Source of the DNA: Acidihalobacter prosperus
GTDB taxonomy: Bacteria; Pseudomonadota; Gammaproteobacteria; DSM-5130; Acidihalobacteraceae
Reading direction: 5' to 3'
NCBI RefSeq assembly: GCF_000754095.2
Contig: NZ_JQSG02000003.1
Span: forward strand, 175,397 to 239,396
Length of the DNA: 64,000 bases
Positions 25,144 through 35,570 of the stretch are shown here, in pieces; the stretch's first letter is position 1, and every line of letters begins with the position of its first letter. Position numbers and translations under genes: made by a program. The notes beneath the pieces are model-generated. The model ran no database searches. It saw only the letters and a list, made by a program, of their open reading frames with translations, and was not told where the DNA came from.

Positions 25144-27561
25144 CTACCCCTGCGGTCGCTCGGCCACTGCCGCCGCCATCGGCCGCCACTGCAGACCGTA
25201 GAACATCTCCAGATAGCGCCGGGTCTCCGCGCGTTCGAAATTGGTAACGAATTTCCAGAAGCCGTAGATGCGCGACAGCGTCATCATGCGCTCGGCGTAC
25301 AGCGACCAGGTATAGCGGCTGGCGACCCGGTCCAGCGAGGCCTGCGCGATCTGCTCCCAGTAGCCCGGCCGCGCGGCGCAACGCTCGATGAACCCGGCCA
25401 TGATGTCGCTTGCCGCCTCGCCGTGATTGGGGTCGATGTGGAATCCCGACACGCCGTCGACGATGATCTCCAGCGGACCGCCGTAACGCGTGGCGAAGGT
25501 CGGCAGACCGGAGCTCATGGCCTCGATCACGGTCAGCCCGAAGGCCTCGAACAGCGCCGGCTGCACGAAGGCGCCGCGCAGGTCGGCGATGAAGCGGTAC
25601 AGCTCGCCGGCGAGCATCTTGTCGAGCCGCATCCCCAGCCAGCGCACCTGCCCGTCCAGGCCATAACGGTCGAACAGCGCATGCATGTGTTCGATCTGCG
25701 CCTGTTCCTCGCGATCGTCGGAGGCGCCGGGGTCGATGTGCCCCGCGATCACCAGTAGATTGGCCTGGCCGCGCAGGCGCTCGCTGGCGGCGTACCACTC
25801 GACCAGGCCGGCGATGTTCTTGATCCGGTCGAGCCGCGCCATGGTGAACAGCAGCGGCCGCCCGGCGTCCTCGAAACAGCCGCGAGCCTGCGCGCCGGGG
25901 GCGCCGAACACCAGCTCGCGCAGTTCGTCGTGCAGACCCGTGAGCCGGCGCGCCTGATCGGTGTAGGGAAAGTACACGTCCGCATCCGCGCCGGGCGAGA
26001 CGATGTTGAACTTGGGATCGAAGATGTCGATGCCGCGCACCACCCGGTACAGCGAGGGCAGGGTAAAGGATTCGTAGCTCTCGTACTGGCCGATGCTGTC
26101 GTCGGTGCCGGCGATCTCCTGGTAGGTGCTGGTGACGATGAAATCGGCGGCGTTCATGGCGATCAGGTCGGCCGTGTACTGGGTGGCGAAGTGGTATTCG
26201 GCATCGTTCTCGCGCCAGTAGAGATCGGAGAACAGGTATTTGGTTTTTTCCAGCGCATGGGCGATGTTGCACTGGGTCACGCCCATGCGGCTGGCCAGCA
26301 TGCTGGCGACGAGGTTGCCGTCGGAGTAGTTGCCGACGATCAGGTCGGGGCGGCCGTCCAGCTCCATGGTCACGGCCTGCTGGACCTCGCCCGCGAAGCG
26401 TTCGAGATAGGGCCACACCTCGAAGCGCGAGATCCAGTGCGGCACCACGTCGCCCTCCGGATTGCGGAATGGCACGCGCAGTATGCGCGAGGCGCGCGTG
26501 CCCGCGATCGGTTCGAGCGGCTCGTTGCAGGTGGTGCCGTCGGCCTCGGGAATCAGGCGCGTGACCACGACGATGTTGGGTTCGATGTCCAGCCCCTGAG
26601 CCTCGATGCGCGCGCGCATTTCCCGCTCCAGCGCGCGCACCTGATCGAGGATGTACACGACCTGGCCGCCGGTATCCGGGCGCCCGAGCACGTTGGCCTG
26701 GCCGAAATAACCGTGCGGCGACAGGATCAGCAGGTTGAATATCATCGGCACCCGTGCCAGAAAGCGCTCGAGCACCGCGGGGTCCGGCGCTTCCAGAATA
26801 TCCGACAGCAGCCGCAGCGTTTCCAGCGCGCGCGCCGCGTCGCGGCCCCAGCCCGGTTCGAAGCCCAGCGGCGCGAGCAGCGGCGCGAGCGTCGACCAGG
26901 GCGTGTCGGGCGATTGATGTGCGAGAGCCCGCTCCGCGCGGCGCAACGCCGTGCGCAGCGCCGCGACATCGCGGATCTGCTCGCCCAGCATCAGTTGCTG
27001 TCCGCGGTAGGCGTGCACGCGTAGGAAATCGAGCAGGCTCTTGGCCCGCCGGCCGGATTCCTGGAACAGCTGGCTGGACAGCCTGCGGTTAAGGAATTCC
27101 ACGCCGCGGCCGATGGATCGGGCTTCCTCCAGACGCGGGAATTCGCGGTTGAAGGGCGCGATGTCGAACTCGAGCTGCCAGGGCAGCTCGGGCTGCGCCA
27201 GCACCATGCGCTCCTTGTAGGCAAGAAACTCGGACACGTCGAGGCCGTCGATATGCAGGGTCTCGGCGTTGATTCTGAGGTAATAGCGGAAACCGACGCC
27301 GGGGCGCACGGAGAAACCCAGCCAGGGCGCATCGACCACCGCCTCCTCCGCCGCCGCGACGAAGCGCGTCAACGGGCCGTCCGCAGGCGCCTCGCCGCGC
27401 TCGGCGAGAAAGTCAACGTAGTGGTCCCACAGGTCGCTGCGCAACCAGTGGCGGCGCGTGTCCGCACTCAGGCCGCGCAACAGCAGATAAAGGGTCTCGC
27501 GATGCCGCTCCGCATATTCGCGCAGTTCGTCGATGGCTCCGTCCGTCACGTCTTCCGACAT
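25144..27561 (-). CDS. sucrose synthase
   Basis: An 805-residue enzyme of plant-type length that interconverts sucrose plus NDP with fructose plus NDP-glucose. The N-terminal regulatory region spans about residues 1-270. The GT-B glycosyltransferase part starts at [23 protein letters not shown] (given in parts: [21 protein letters not shown]) and ends with [19 protein letters not shown]. The plant QN motif that favours UDP is replaced (Gln to Arg and Asn to Ala in [12 protein letters not shown]), which suggests ADP use, as in other bacterial forms. A strong AAGGAGG sits before the ATG at 27561. It is last in the fructokinase, sucrose-phosphate synthase, sucrose synthase operon. Confidence 0.93.
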   Translation of the reverse strand: MSEDVTDGAIDELREYAERHRETLYLLLRGLSADTRRHWLRSDLWDHYVDFLAERGEAPADGPLTRFVAAAEEAVVDAPWLGFSVRPGVGFRYYLRINAETLHIDGLDVSEFLAYKERMVLAQPELPWQLEFDIAPFNREFPRLEEARSIGRGVEFLNRRLSSQLFQESGRRAKSLLDFLRVHAYRGQQLMLGEQIRDVAALRTALRRAERALAHQSPDTPWSTLAPLLAPLGFEPGWGRDAARALETLRLLSDILEAPDPAVLERFLARVPMIFNLLILSPHGYFGQANVLGRPDTGGQVVYILDQVRALEREMRARIEAQGLDIEPNIVVVTRLIPEADGTTCNEPLEPIAGTRASRILRVPFRNPEGDVVPHWISRFEVWPYLERFAGEVQQAVTMELDGRPDLIVGNYSDGNLVASMLASRMGVTQCNIAHALEKTKYLFSDLYWRENDAEYHFATQYTADLIAMNAADFIVTSTYQEIAGTDDSIGQYESYESFTLPSLYRVVRGIDIFDPKFNIVSPGADADVYFPYTDQARRLTGLHDELRELVFGAPGAQARGCFEDAGRPLLFTMARLDRIKNIAGLVEWYAASERLRGQANLLVIAGHIDPGASDDREEQAQIEHMHALFDRYGLDGQVRWLGMRLDKMLAGELYRFIADLRGAFVQPALFEAFGLTVIEAMSSGLPTFATRYGGPLEIIVDGVSGFHIDPNHGEAASDIMAGFIERCAARPGYWEQIAQASLDRVASRYTWSLYAERMMTLSRIYGFWKFVTNFERAETRRYLEMFYGLQWRPMAAAVAERPQG

Positions 27562-27602
27562 ACGCGCCTCCTTGAAGTGGGCGGTGGCAGGTTCGGGGTC
27601 GT

Positions 27603-29768
27603 TCAGTCGTAGCGCGGCTGCTGTATCTTGCCCAGGAAATGGTAGTGCTCGATACCCTCCAGCACCCCGGCGGCGTGTTCGGCGCGGGCGAAGTACACCC
27701 GCTTGCGCCCCTTGAGGTGGCCCAGCTCCGGGCTGTGGTTGCCGACCACCACGCCGAGGCTGTGTCCGGTCAGCATTTCTTCGTCGTTGCCGGAATCGCC
27801 GGCCACGAGAACATGGTCCATGCTCAGCCCCCATCGATCGGCCACGTAGCGTACCGCCAGGCCCTTGGAGGCGCGGATGGGCAGAATGTCGATATAGGCT
27901 TCATGCGAATAGATCACGTTGACGTGTATGCCGCGCCGCCGCAGTTCGCGACGGATGGCCGGCACGCCGGGCATGCGGGCGGCATCGGCGTAATAGCTGA
28001 CCTTGTGCGCACGCTGCTCGCTGGCCGGCTGCAGGCGCAGCCCAGGCAGTCCGCGCAGGGTTTCGAAGATCGCCCCTCGATCCCAGCGAAAATCCAGATG
28101 CTGGCTCCATTCGCGATCGTGCTGCGGGTTGGACCCATAGTGCACCTCGCTGCCCACCGCCGTGATCAGCACGTCGGGTGTCGGCGCACCCCACTCCTTG
28201 AGCACGCGCACCGCGCTGTCCAGCCGCCTTCCGGTGGCGATGCCGAATGCCAGGCTGTCGCCGGCCGCCTCGATGGCCCGCACCAGCTTGGCGAGCGCGG
28301 CGCGGTCGCCGATAAGGGTGTTGTCGATGTCGCAGATCAGCAGGCGATCGACCGTCGGCAAGCGACTTTTCGCCACCCGACCGCGCTTGCGGCGACGTGA
28401 AACCTTGCCCAGTTCGCGCAGGTAGTGCTCGGCATGGCCGGTCCAGGTGTAGTGCTGGCGCACGCCCTGCAGCCCACGCTGCGCCCACTGGCGCCAGCGG
28501 CGGCGGTCCGCCAGCGTATCGGACAGGGCCTCGCCGAGGGCTGCGGCGTCGTGCGGGTCGATCAGCACGCCGTTGCGACAGTGGCGCAGGATTTCCTGCG
28601 GCCCGCCGTCGTCCGTGGCGACCACCGGCAGACCGCTGGCCGCCGCCTCGATCAACGTGAGTCCGAAGGGCTCGGTCCAGGCCGGGTTGACGAACACTCC
28701 GCCGCTGGCGGTAGCGCCTCGATAGATGCAAGGCACGTCCTCGGCGGAATGTTGCTTGGGGTAGGCGATGTGCCCGTACAGATCATACTCGTCGATCAGC
28801 TCCAGCAGCTCGCGCCAGACCCGGGAGGCGCCCTTCTCCAGTTCGCCGATGCGGTCGCGCACGCCCGCCACGAGCACGAGATTGGCCCGCTCGCGCAGAT
28901 CCGGATGCGCGCCGAAGGCGTGTACCAGCGTGGCCAGGTTCTTGCGTTCGTCGGCGCGTGCCAGGGCAAGAATCCACGGGCGCCTCGGATATCGCAGAAA
29001 GCGCTCGATGCCGTGCACGCAGTCGCCCACGCGCTCGCCCTTGGCGGCGGGATGGAAGCGCGAGATATCCACCCCTGGCGGTATCACCGCCACCTGACGC
29101 CTTTCGTGGTTGTCGTAAAGCGCGTACTGGCTCTCGACCTCCTGCTGCGTACTGGCGACCACCAGCGAAGCCATGTCCAGCGCATGTTCCTCGGCCTCGA
29201 TGCGGCGACTGATCTGATAGCGGCGTTCGATCAGCTCATCGCTCTGCCCGCGCTCGCGCAGCAGACGGCGTTTCTCGCGGCCGAGCGAATGGCCGGTGAA
29301 GATGAACGGCACGCCCAGCAACGCGGCCAGTCGCGCGCCGGCCTGCCCGGCGTCGGCGTAATGGGCGTGGATCACGTCGGGCACCCGGCCGACCTTGCGG
29401 ATGTACTGCAGGGCCAGATCGACGAAACAGTCCAGATAGGGCCAGAGACGCTCCTTGCGCAGGTAGCGGCGCGGCCCGAAGGGAATGCGCACGATCCGTG
29501 CGCGCCCGGCATCGTCGAGCGGCTCGTCTTCGCGACGGTAGCCGTCGCCCACGCGCGGGTCGTCGATACGTCGGGTCAGCAGATCGACGCGGCCGACCGC
29601 GCCCAGCTTCGCCAGCGCGCGCGTCAGTTCGACCACGTACTGGATCTGCCCGCCGGTGTCGGCGTCGCGACCCAGCTCGATGTCGTCTCCGCGTACCAGG
29701 CCGTGCAGGCTGATATGCATCAGATACCAGCCATCGCGCTCAGCCGTTTGTCCGTCCCCTCCACTCAC
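27603..29768 (-). CDS. sucrose-phosphate synthase with C-terminal sucrose-phosphatase domain
   Basis: A 721-residue two-domain protein. The glycosyltransferase domain (residues 15-470) has [20 protein letters not shown] and [14 protein letters not shown] near the start and the donor-site block [18 protein letters not shown] later. From about 480, DIDNTLIGD begins a HAD phosphatase domain with its late motif [12 protein letters not shown], which would remove the 6'-phosphate. The fusion can therefore make free sucrose from NDP-glucose and fructose 6-phosphate. The GTG at 29768 has GGAG seven bases upstream and overlaps the fructokinase stop, indicating coupling. Sucrose fits a compatible-solute role. 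Confidence 0.92.
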   Translation of the reverse strand: MSGGDGQTAERDGWYLMHISLHGLVRGDDIELGRDADTGGQIQYVVELTRALAKLGAVGRVDLLTRRIDDPRVGDGYRREDEPLDDAGRARIVRIPFGPRRYLRKERLWPYLDCFVDLALQYIRKVGRVPDVIHAHYADAGQAGARLAALLGVPFIFTGHSLGREKRRLLRERGQSDELIERRYQISRRIEAEEHALDMASLVVASTQQEVESQYALYDNHERRQVAVIPPGVDISRFHPAAKGERVGDCVHGIERFLRYPRRPWILALARADERKNLATLVHAFGAHPDLRERANLVLVAGVRDRIGELEKGASRVWRELLELIDEYDLYGHIAYPKQHSAEDVPCIYRGATASGGVFVNPAWTEPFGLTLIEAAASGLPVVATDDGGPQEILRHCRNGVLIDPHDAAALGEALSDTLADRRRWRQWAQRGLQGVRQHYTWTGHAEHYLRELGKVSRRRKRGRVAKSRLPTVDRLLICDIDNTLIGDRAALAKLVRAIEAAGDSLAFGIATGRRLDSAVRVLKEWGAPTPDVLITAVGSEVHYGSNPQHDREWSQHLDFRWDRGAIFETLRGLPGLRLQPASEQRAHKVSYYADAARMPGVPAIRRELRRRGIHVNVIYSHEAYIDILPIRASKGLAVRYVADRWGLSMDHVLVAGDSGNDEEMLTGHSLGVVVGNHSPELGHLKGRKRVYFARAEHAAGVLEGIEHYHFLGKIQQPRYD

Positions 29769-30615
29769 TCAACATCTCCCGATAGATGGCTCGATCGTCG
29801 CTCAACGCCCCTCGCCAGCCGCACACGCGGGCGGCGAAACCGGCCGCGCGCCGCAGCAATGCCGGCCACTCCCAGCCTTCGATCAGGCCCAGCAGGACCA
29901 CCGCGCTGAAGGCGTCCCCCGCGCCCACGGCATCGACCAGACGGTCGACGGGCGGCGGCGTCACGCGATGCAGGCATGCCTGCCCATCATACACATCCGC
30001 CCCCTCGGCCCCACGCGTGAGGATCACGCGCGACACCCGTCGCTCGCGCGCCAGGCGAGCCGCATCGCCGTCCTCGACCAGGCGGGCGGCCTCGTCCTCG
30101 TTGAGCTTGAGCCAGGCCACGTCGCCGGCCAGCGGCCACAGGGTGTCCGGCGACCACCAAGGATCGCGCAGGTTGACGTCCATGAACACGCGCCCGGCGA
30201 ACGCCGCGCGCAAACCGACCAGGGTGGCCCGCGAAACCTCGCTGCGGGCGGCCAGGCTGCCGTGGTAAAACAGGCTGTCGTCGCAGGCACCCAGCGCATC
30301 CGGCGGCAGAATGTAGTCGTAGGCCTGTGCCGACAATATGTCGTAGCTCGGCTGGCCGTTTTCCAACACGACCGACACCCGCCCCGTGGGATGCGCGTCG
30401 TCCGTCTCGACCCAGCGCGTGTCCAGCCCCCAGTCGCGCATGCGCGCGAGCACCTCCTCGCCCAGGGCGTCGCGGCCGATGCGGCTGACGAAGCGCGGCG
30501 ACAGGCCGAAACCCTGAAGATGCCAGGCGACGTTGAAGGGCGCGCCGCCGAGCACGCAATCCTCGCCGAAACAATCGAAAAGCACTTCGCCCATGATCAC
30601 GGGAAAACGGTCCAT
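29740..30615 (-). CDS. scrK: fructokinase (PfkB family)
   Basis: A 291-residue ribokinase-family sugar kinase that phosphorylates fructose released by sucrose synthase. The N-terminal GGAPFNVAWHLQGFG (near residue 23) is the sugar-binding block. The C-terminal DAVGAGDAFSAVVL (near 228) holds the catalytic Asp and anion hole. It is first in the sucrose gene set and its stop overlaps the start of sucrose-phosphate synthase. Together the three genes could both build and recycle sucrose. Confidence 0.9.
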   Translation of the reverse strand: MDRFPVIMGEVLFDCFGEDCVLGGAPFNVAWHLQGFGLSPRFVSRIGRDALGEEVLARMRDWGLDTRWVETDDAHPTGRVSVVLENGQPSYDILSAQAYDYILPPDALGACDDSLFYHGSLAARSEVSRATLVGLRAAFAGRVFMDVNLRDPWWSPDTLWPLAGDVAWLKLNEDEAARLVEDGDAARLARERRVSRVILTRGAEGADVYDGQACLHRVTPPPVDRLVDAVGAGDAFSAVVLLGLIEGWEWPALLRRAAGFAARVCGWRGALSDDRAIYREMLSEWRGRTNG

Positions 30616-30647
30616 CGCATACCCTCGCGGGTCCGGGTTGAAGTCGT

Positions 30648-31493
30648 TCAGTGTTCCAGGACGCGCCCCAGCGGCGCGGCGTCGTCATCGTAGAGATTGA
30701 GTCCGGCGGGCAACGTCAGCTCCAGCCCGACGGGCAGATGGTCGGAGTAGTTCACGGGATACGCCCGCGATTCGCGCACTTCCAGCGAGGGGCTCGCGAG
30801 GATGTGATCGAACGACTGCACCGGCCGCCAGCTCGGATAGGTCGCGACACCATGTTCGGCGATGCGCAGGTCGGTGTTCTGGGTCAGGGCCAACAATTCG
30901 CCGGCCTCTGGCGCGCAGTTGAGATCGCCCATCACGACCACGTGTCGATGCGGGTTTGCCAGCCGCGCGACGTATTCGAGCTGCAGACGGCGCGTACGCC
31001 GACCCAGCGACAGATGCACGAGAATGATCACCAGGGGCTCATGCACGGAGCCGAAATGCACCTCCAGCGCGCCGCGACCGGGGATGGGGCCAGGCAGGCG
31101 ATGGGCGATCACCCGGTGCGCGCTGAAGCGTCCCATCAGACCGAGCGCATGGCGCGCGAAATGGCCGAGTCGCCGATTGGTCTGGCTGTACCAGTGCGGG
31201 AACATGGCCTTGTTGGCCAGGAATTCGGCCTGGTCGACGAAACCCGTGCGCAGGCTGCCCGCATCGATTTCCTGCAGCCCAACCAGATCGAAGTCCGCGA
31301 TGAAGCGGGCGATCGAACGCAGCGTGGCCATACGCTCCGGGTAGGGCAGCACGTGTTTCCAGCTGTGCGTGAGGTAATGCCGGTAACGCGACGTCGTGAT
31401 GCCGACCTGGATGTTGTAGCTCAGCAGGCGAATAAGCTGACGGCTGGGATGCGGACTGGCGTGGGCGCTGTTCACCATGCCAGTGTCGGTCAT
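30648..31493 (-). CDS. endonuclease/exonuclease/phosphatase family protein
   Basis: A 281-residue protein of the Mg-dependent EEP superfamily. The fold motifs are present: RLLSYNIQVG near residue 20, LVGLQEID with the metal-binding Glu near 70, HLSLG near 165, VVVMGDLNCAP near 195 and the final SDHLPVGLEL near 255. It has no signal peptide. The substrate (DNA, lipid or sugar phosphate) cannot be told. It lies between dsbA and the sucrose genes on the same strand, with a 32-base gap to fructokinase. The ATG at 31493 was chosen because the longer frame runs into dsbA. Confidence 0.75.
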   Translation of the reverse strand: MTDTGMVNSAHASPHPSRQLIRLLSYNIQVGITTSRYRHYLTHSWKHVLPYPERMATLRSIARFIADFDLVGLQEIDAGSLRTGFVDQAEFLANKAMFPHWYSQTNRRLGHFARHALGLMGRFSAHRVIAHRLPGPIPGRGALEVHFGSVHEPLVIILVHLSLGRRTRRLQLEYVARLANPHRHVVVMGDLNCAPEAGELLALTQNTDLRIAEHGVATYPSWRPVQSFDHILASPSLEVRESRAYPVNYSDHLPVGLELTLPAGLNLYDDDAAPLGRVLEH

Positions 31494-31506
31494 CTGCCCG
31501 CGCGGC

Positions 31507-32181
31507 TCAAGCGCCCGCGCCGGCCGCCGGGTGACGGGCAGCCTGCTCGGCCTGGACTTTGCGTACCAGATAGTCGACGATCCGGAACATGCGCGCATAA
31601 CTGCCCGCCAGATCCGGGTCGACGCGATAACGCCCGTCCACCACCAGCGTCGGCACGCCGCTGATGCCGTATTCGCGCGTCAGCTGGATGGCCCGACGCA
31701 CGTGGGTGTCGACGGCCAGCGACTCGAAGGCCTGCTTGAAACGGCGTTCGCTGATACCGTGCTTGGCGAACAGCTTCGCCACACCGTCGAGATCCTCGGC
31801 ACGCGCGCCCTGCGTGTGAATGGCCTTGAACAGCAACGGGGTCATGCGCTGCTCCACGCCCAGCAGCTTCGCCGTGTAGAACACCCGCGCCATGAAAAAC
31901 CAGTTAGGCGCCAGTACGGCGGGCACCCGCACGAAATCGGCGGCGGCCGGTTTGTCGCGGTGCAGCCAGCGCTCGAGCTTCGGCTCGAGATTGGCGCAGT
32001 GCGGGCATTGATACCAGAAGAATTCGGCGACCTGCACCTTGCCCTTGGGCGCACCGGTCGGCAGCGCCGGACGCGGCGTGATCAGCTGGTAGTCGATGCC
32101 CTCGTCGAAGGAATCGGCTGCCCCGCCGGCCGCAAACGCGGCCAGCGGGAACAGCAGCAGTATCGCCCACAGATATTTCAT
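31507..32181 (-). CDS. dsbA: thiol:disulfide interchange protein DsbA
   Basis: A 224-residue periplasmic oxidoreductase. The signal peptide MKYLWAILLLFPLAAFAAGG is followed by a thioredoxin fold with the active site FFWYQCPHCANLEP (CPHC near residue 58) and the cis-proline loop YGISGVPTLVVDG near 175. CPHC is the DsbA type, so it should oxidise secreted proteins. The start at 32181 follows GGAG by six bases. It follows ccsA by 29 bases; a link to cytochrome c maturation is plausible because exported apocytochromes have CxxCH thiols. Confidence 0.92.
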   Translation of the reverse strand: MKYLWAILLLFPLAAFAAGGAADSFDEGIDYQLITPRPALPTGAPKGKVQVAEFFWYQCPHCANLEPKLERWLHRDKPAAADFVRVPAVLAPNWFFMARVFYTAKLLGVEQRMTPLLFKAIHTQGARAEDLDGVAKLFAKHGISERRFKQAFESLAVDTHVRRAIQLTREYGISGVPTLVVDGRYRVDPDLAGSYARMFRIVDYLVRKVQAEQAARHPAAGAGA

Positions 32182-32210
32182 TCGGCGCTCCGCAGGCGAT
32201 TGGGCATGGT

Positions 32211-33401
32211 TCAGAGCTTGCCGTAGGAATGCAGGCCGGACAACCAGATGTTGACGCCCAGGAAACAGAAGGTGACCACACCGAGTCCGACCAGGGACCA
32301 CAGCGCCATGGGCTTGCCGCGCCAGCCCTTGGTGAAGCGCATGTGCAGCCAGGCCGCGTAGTTGAGCCACACGATCAGGGCCCAGGTCTCCTTCGGGTCC
32401 CAGGACCAGTAGCCGCCCCAGGCTTCCGCGGCCCACAGCGCGCCCAGGATCGTCGCCAGCGTGAAGAAGGCGAAGCCCAGCGCGTTGTAGCTGTACATCA
32501 CGTTGTCCATCAGTTCGAGGCTGGGCAGACGGCGCGCGATACGGCCGTCGGGGTTCACACGCTCGGCGCGCAAGCGCACGAGGTAGGCCGCACCGACCAT
32601 CGCCGCGAAGGAAAACGCGCCGTAACCGATGAAATTGGCGGGTACGTGTATCTTCATCCAGAAGCTCTGCAGCGCCGGGATCAGCGGTTCGATCTTGTCC
32701 GCGTGCCAGACCACGGTGTAGTAGATCAGGAAGCCCACCGCCGCGCTGACGATCAGCATGGCCAGGGCGCCGAGCGCGCGGTTGCGGTATTTGGATTCGA
32801 AATACAGGTAAAGCAGCGTGGTCAACGAGCAGAACAGCACGAACACGTCGAACAGGTTGCTGACGGGAATGTGGCCGAAGCTGGGGCGAATCAGATAGGA
32901 CTCGCGCCAGCGCACCATCAGCGAGATGAAGCCCATGCCGACGCCGCTCCAGGCCAGCCAGCTGCCGGCACGCAGACTCAGTTCGGACAAGCGGTCGCTC
33001 TTGGCCACCAGACCGAGCACATAGGCTGCGGTCGAGGCCAGCAGCAATCCGTTCATCCAGGCGATGCCGGCCGGGCTCGAGAGGGCATAGTGCAGGATCG
33101 GGTTGGTCATCTGAGCGTTGTAATCCGAGCCGTAAAGCCAGATTGCGAACAGGCTCACCACGGCGACCACCAGGCTGAATACCTGCATCGCGCGCCAGCG
33201 CCAACCGACCGCGATCAGACCGCCAGCGGCCATTGCCAGGATGATTTCCTGCCAATACCACATTTCATTGATGAAGTGGACGTAGACGAAGACGGCGCCG
33301 GCAAGCACCACGGCGGCCCATGCCCAATCGAGCGGACGCAGCTGGCGTAGGAACGAGGGCTTCTCTAGCCCTTCCATGAGATCATGCGGTACGGACGACA
33401 T
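32211..33401 (-). CDS. ccsA: cytochrome c biogenesis protein CcsA/CcsB (system II heme handling)
   Basis: A 396-residue membrane protein with about eight helices. The tryptophan-rich periplasmic WGGYWSWDPKETWALIVWL block (near residue 325) is the heme-handling WWD domain of system II cytochrome c synthetase. With ResB it moves heme across the membrane and attaches it to CxxCH motifs. The ATG at 33401 follows the resB stop by 42 bases, and dsbA follows, so this looks like a resB-ccsA-dsbA unit. It supports the many c-type cytochromes in the window. Confidence 0.93.
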   Translation of the reverse strand: MSSVPHDLMEGLEKPSFLRQLRPLDWAWAAVVLAGAVFVYVHFINEMWYWQEIILAMAAGGLIAVGWRWRAMQVFSLVVAVVSLFAIWLYGSDYNAQMTNPILHYALSSPAGIAWMNGLLLASTAAYVLGLVAKSDRLSELSLRAGSWLAWSGVGMGFISLMVRWRESYLIRPSFGHIPVSNLFDVFVLFCSLTTLLYLYFESKYRNRALGALAMLIVSAAVGFLIYYTVVWHADKIEPLIPALQSFWMKIHVPANFIGYGAFSFAAMVGAAYLVRLRAERVNPDGRIARRLPSLELMDNVMYSYNALGFAFFTLATILGALWAAEAWGGYWSWDPKETWALIVWLNYAAWLHMRFTKGWRGKPMALWSLVGLGVVTFCFLGVNIWLSGLHSYGKL

Positions 33402-33443
33402 CGCGGTGGATCCTCCTCTGGTGGCCTGCGCGTGCTGGCCCGG

Positions 33444-35459
33444 TCATGGCCGGAGCTTACTGAACAGCGCGTCTTTGAGCTGGGCGAAGTGGTTGTCGAA
33501 TTCCATCATATTACGGTTGCTGGTACCCGCAAAGAGCACCCGGGTGCCGCCGTCGCCTCTGGCCTCGGTACGCAGCCAGATACGACGGTGGGAAACGAAG
33601 AACATCACGAAAATGCCCGCCAACAGCATCAGCGCGCCAATCCAGACGACCTTGGCGCCGGGATAGCGTGTGATCTGCAGGCCGGCGGCCTGAATCTGCT
33701 TGAAATTGGTCATCTGCAGATAGACCGGCGAACCGTAAAGCGGCAGCACACTGAGGGTCGGCACGGCGGCCTGGAAGAAATCCCAGTCCTTCTGGGTCGG
33801 CGCGCTCACGCCGTCCTTGGCCAGCACGCGGCGATAGACGCCTTCCAGCCCCGCGTTGAGCACCTTGAGGAAGGCATCTGCGGCCTCTTTCTGGCGATCC
33901 GTCGGCACGCGCTCCTTGACGCTGTCCAGTACGGCCGGGTATCCGCCCTTCGCGAACAATTGCAGAATGCGCTTGATCGAAGCCTCGATCTTGTCGTGCG
34001 TGGCCGCGTCGGCGCCGGAACCCATGGCCTGCAGCGTGGTCGTGGCCATGCTGGCCGCCACGTCATCGAGAATGGCGGGCGAATGCAGCGCTTCGGCAAG
34101 CTGCATGAATCGCTGCACGCCGCCATTCGGCCCCATCGGGACGTGCAGGTAGCGGTAGGGCTGGTTCGGCTCGCTGCGCACGCCGCTGAGGAAATAATCC
34201 GTGCCGTCGACCTTCTGCGGCACCAGGTAATTGACGTATTCGTTGGCCACGCCCTGGGTGTTGCGCAGCTTGAAGGTCACGCTGGGACCAAGATCGCGCG
34301 GCTTGGTTTCGCCGTCCGTGCCCGGCACCTGTTCGATGTTGTACATGCGGAAATTGTCGATTTCGAGCTGCCGCTTGCCGTCCTGGGTGTCCAGCGCGTA
34401 CTTGCCGAAGACCGTACCCTTGAAATCGAGCGGCTTGCTCATGCCAGCCAGCGACCATATCTTGAACTGCAGCTTGGAGCCGCCGTCTCCGAAGCTCGCC
34501 TGGAATATCTTGTCGCCATCGAAATCCAGCGGATGGTTGACCCGGATAACGTCGTGGACCGTTTTGCCGGTCCTGGGGTCGTGCACCACCACCTCGCTTT
34601 CGAAGTCCTTGGGCTGGCCGGTGACGTAGTGCTTCACGGTGAATTTCTTCACCGCGATGGTAAACGGCAGCTGCTGCACCACGTAGCCATCCTTGAGCTG
34701 CAGGAACAGCACGTTCGCCGACGAACCCTCGGGAATACTGACATTTCCGCGGTAGGACGGATTCCAGGTACCGATGCGGCTGGAGGCAGGCACCTGCGAC
34801 ACCGGGATGTCATGCGTTTCGACCTTCAGCTTGCCGAGCGAAACGGCCATCTTGAGGAACATGTTGCTGTCGAGCATGCCGCCGACCAGGATGACCACGA
34901 TGCCGATATGGGTCAGCAGGTAGCCGAAGCGATTGAAGCCGCCGCGCATCGCGGCCAGCACGCGGTGATCGCCGTGATCCTGTTCGCGCACCCGGTAGCC
35001 GTGGTTCTCCAGCAGACGGCGGGCGCGCGCGGCCACGCCGGCGGCATCCACGGAGGTCTCCTGCTCGACGTGATGACGCATCAGCCGTAGCGACTTGGCC
35101 TGTACCTTGACGCGGTACTGGCGCATCTCGCGCAGCATTCTCGGACCATTCCGGTAAACGCAGACGCTGGTCGAGATCACCAGGAAGGTCATGATGAAAA
35201 CGAACCACGTGGCCGAATACACGTCGTACAGCCCCAAGTCGCGGAACACCTTGAACCAGTAGGGGCCGAAACGGAGTAGGTAGTCGCTGTAGGGCTGGTC
35301 CTGCTTGAGCACCGTGCCGATGATGGCGGCGATGGCCACGATCACCAGCAGGGTGACCGCCAAATTCATCGAGCCGAGGAATTCCAGCAGAATGCGAGAG
35401 GTAGTCTGCGGCGCGCGCGGCGAGGGTCGCTGCGGCGTGAGGGTGGCGGCTTGGCTCAT
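33444..35459 (-). CDS. resB: cytochrome c biogenesis protein ResB/Ccs1
   Basis: A 671-residue membrane protein, the second half of the system II cytochrome c synthetase. It has an N-terminal helix pair (LEFLGSMNLAVTLLVIVAIA and TWFVFIMTFLVISTSVCVY), a helix near residue 175 (GYLLTHIGIVVILVGGML), a large periplasmic domain and a last helix near 615. Conserved histidines flank the third helix, where heme ligands are expected. It begins 66 bases after the cytochrome c4 terminator, with its own promoter presumed in between. Confidence 0.93.
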   Translation of the reverse strand: MSQAATLTPQRPSPRAPQTTSRILLEFLGSMNLAVTLLVIVAIAAIIGTVLKQDQPYSDYLLRFGPYWFKVFRDLGLYDVYSATWFVFIMTFLVISTSVCVYRNGPRMLREMRQYRVKVQAKSLRLMRHHVEQETSVDAAGVAARARRLLENHGYRVREQDHGDHRVLAAMRGGFNRFGYLLTHIGIVVILVGGMLDSNMFLKMAVSLGKLKVETHDIPVSQVPASSRIGTWNPSYRGNVSIPEGSSANVLFLQLKDGYVVQQLPFTIAVKKFTVKHYVTGQPKDFESEVVVHDPRTGKTVHDVIRVNHPLDFDGDKIFQASFGDGGSKLQFKIWSLAGMSKPLDFKGTVFGKYALDTQDGKRQLEIDNFRMYNIEQVPGTDGETKPRDLGPSVTFKLRNTQGVANEYVNYLVPQKVDGTDYFLSGVRSEPNQPYRYLHVPMGPNGGVQRFMQLAEALHSPAILDDVAASMATTTLQAMGSGADAATHDKIEASIKRILQLFAKGGYPAVLDSVKERVPTDRQKEAADAFLKVLNAGLEGVYRRVLAKDGVSAPTQKDWDFFQAAVPTLSVLPLYGSPVYLQMTNFKQIQAAGLQITRYPGAKVVWIGALMLLAGIFVMFFVSHRRIWLRTEARGDGGTRVLFAGTSNRNMMEFDNHFAQLKDALFSKLRP

Positions 35460-35525
35460 GATTCAATTCGCGGATGCAGGGATAAAAAGCGTACAGCTTG
35501 GACCATTTTAGTGTCGACCGCCAGA

Positions 35526-35564
35526 CAAAAGTTCCCCCCGGCCCCGTGCGCCACGGGGCCGGGG
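35526..35564 (-). terminator. rho-independent terminator of the cytochrome c4 pair
   Basis: A perfect 13-base stem (35536-35548 with 35552-35564) with a three-base loop, followed on the minus strand by GGAACTTTTG. It separates the c4 genes from resB. Confidence 0.8.
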
Positions 35565-35570
35565 ATCGGC

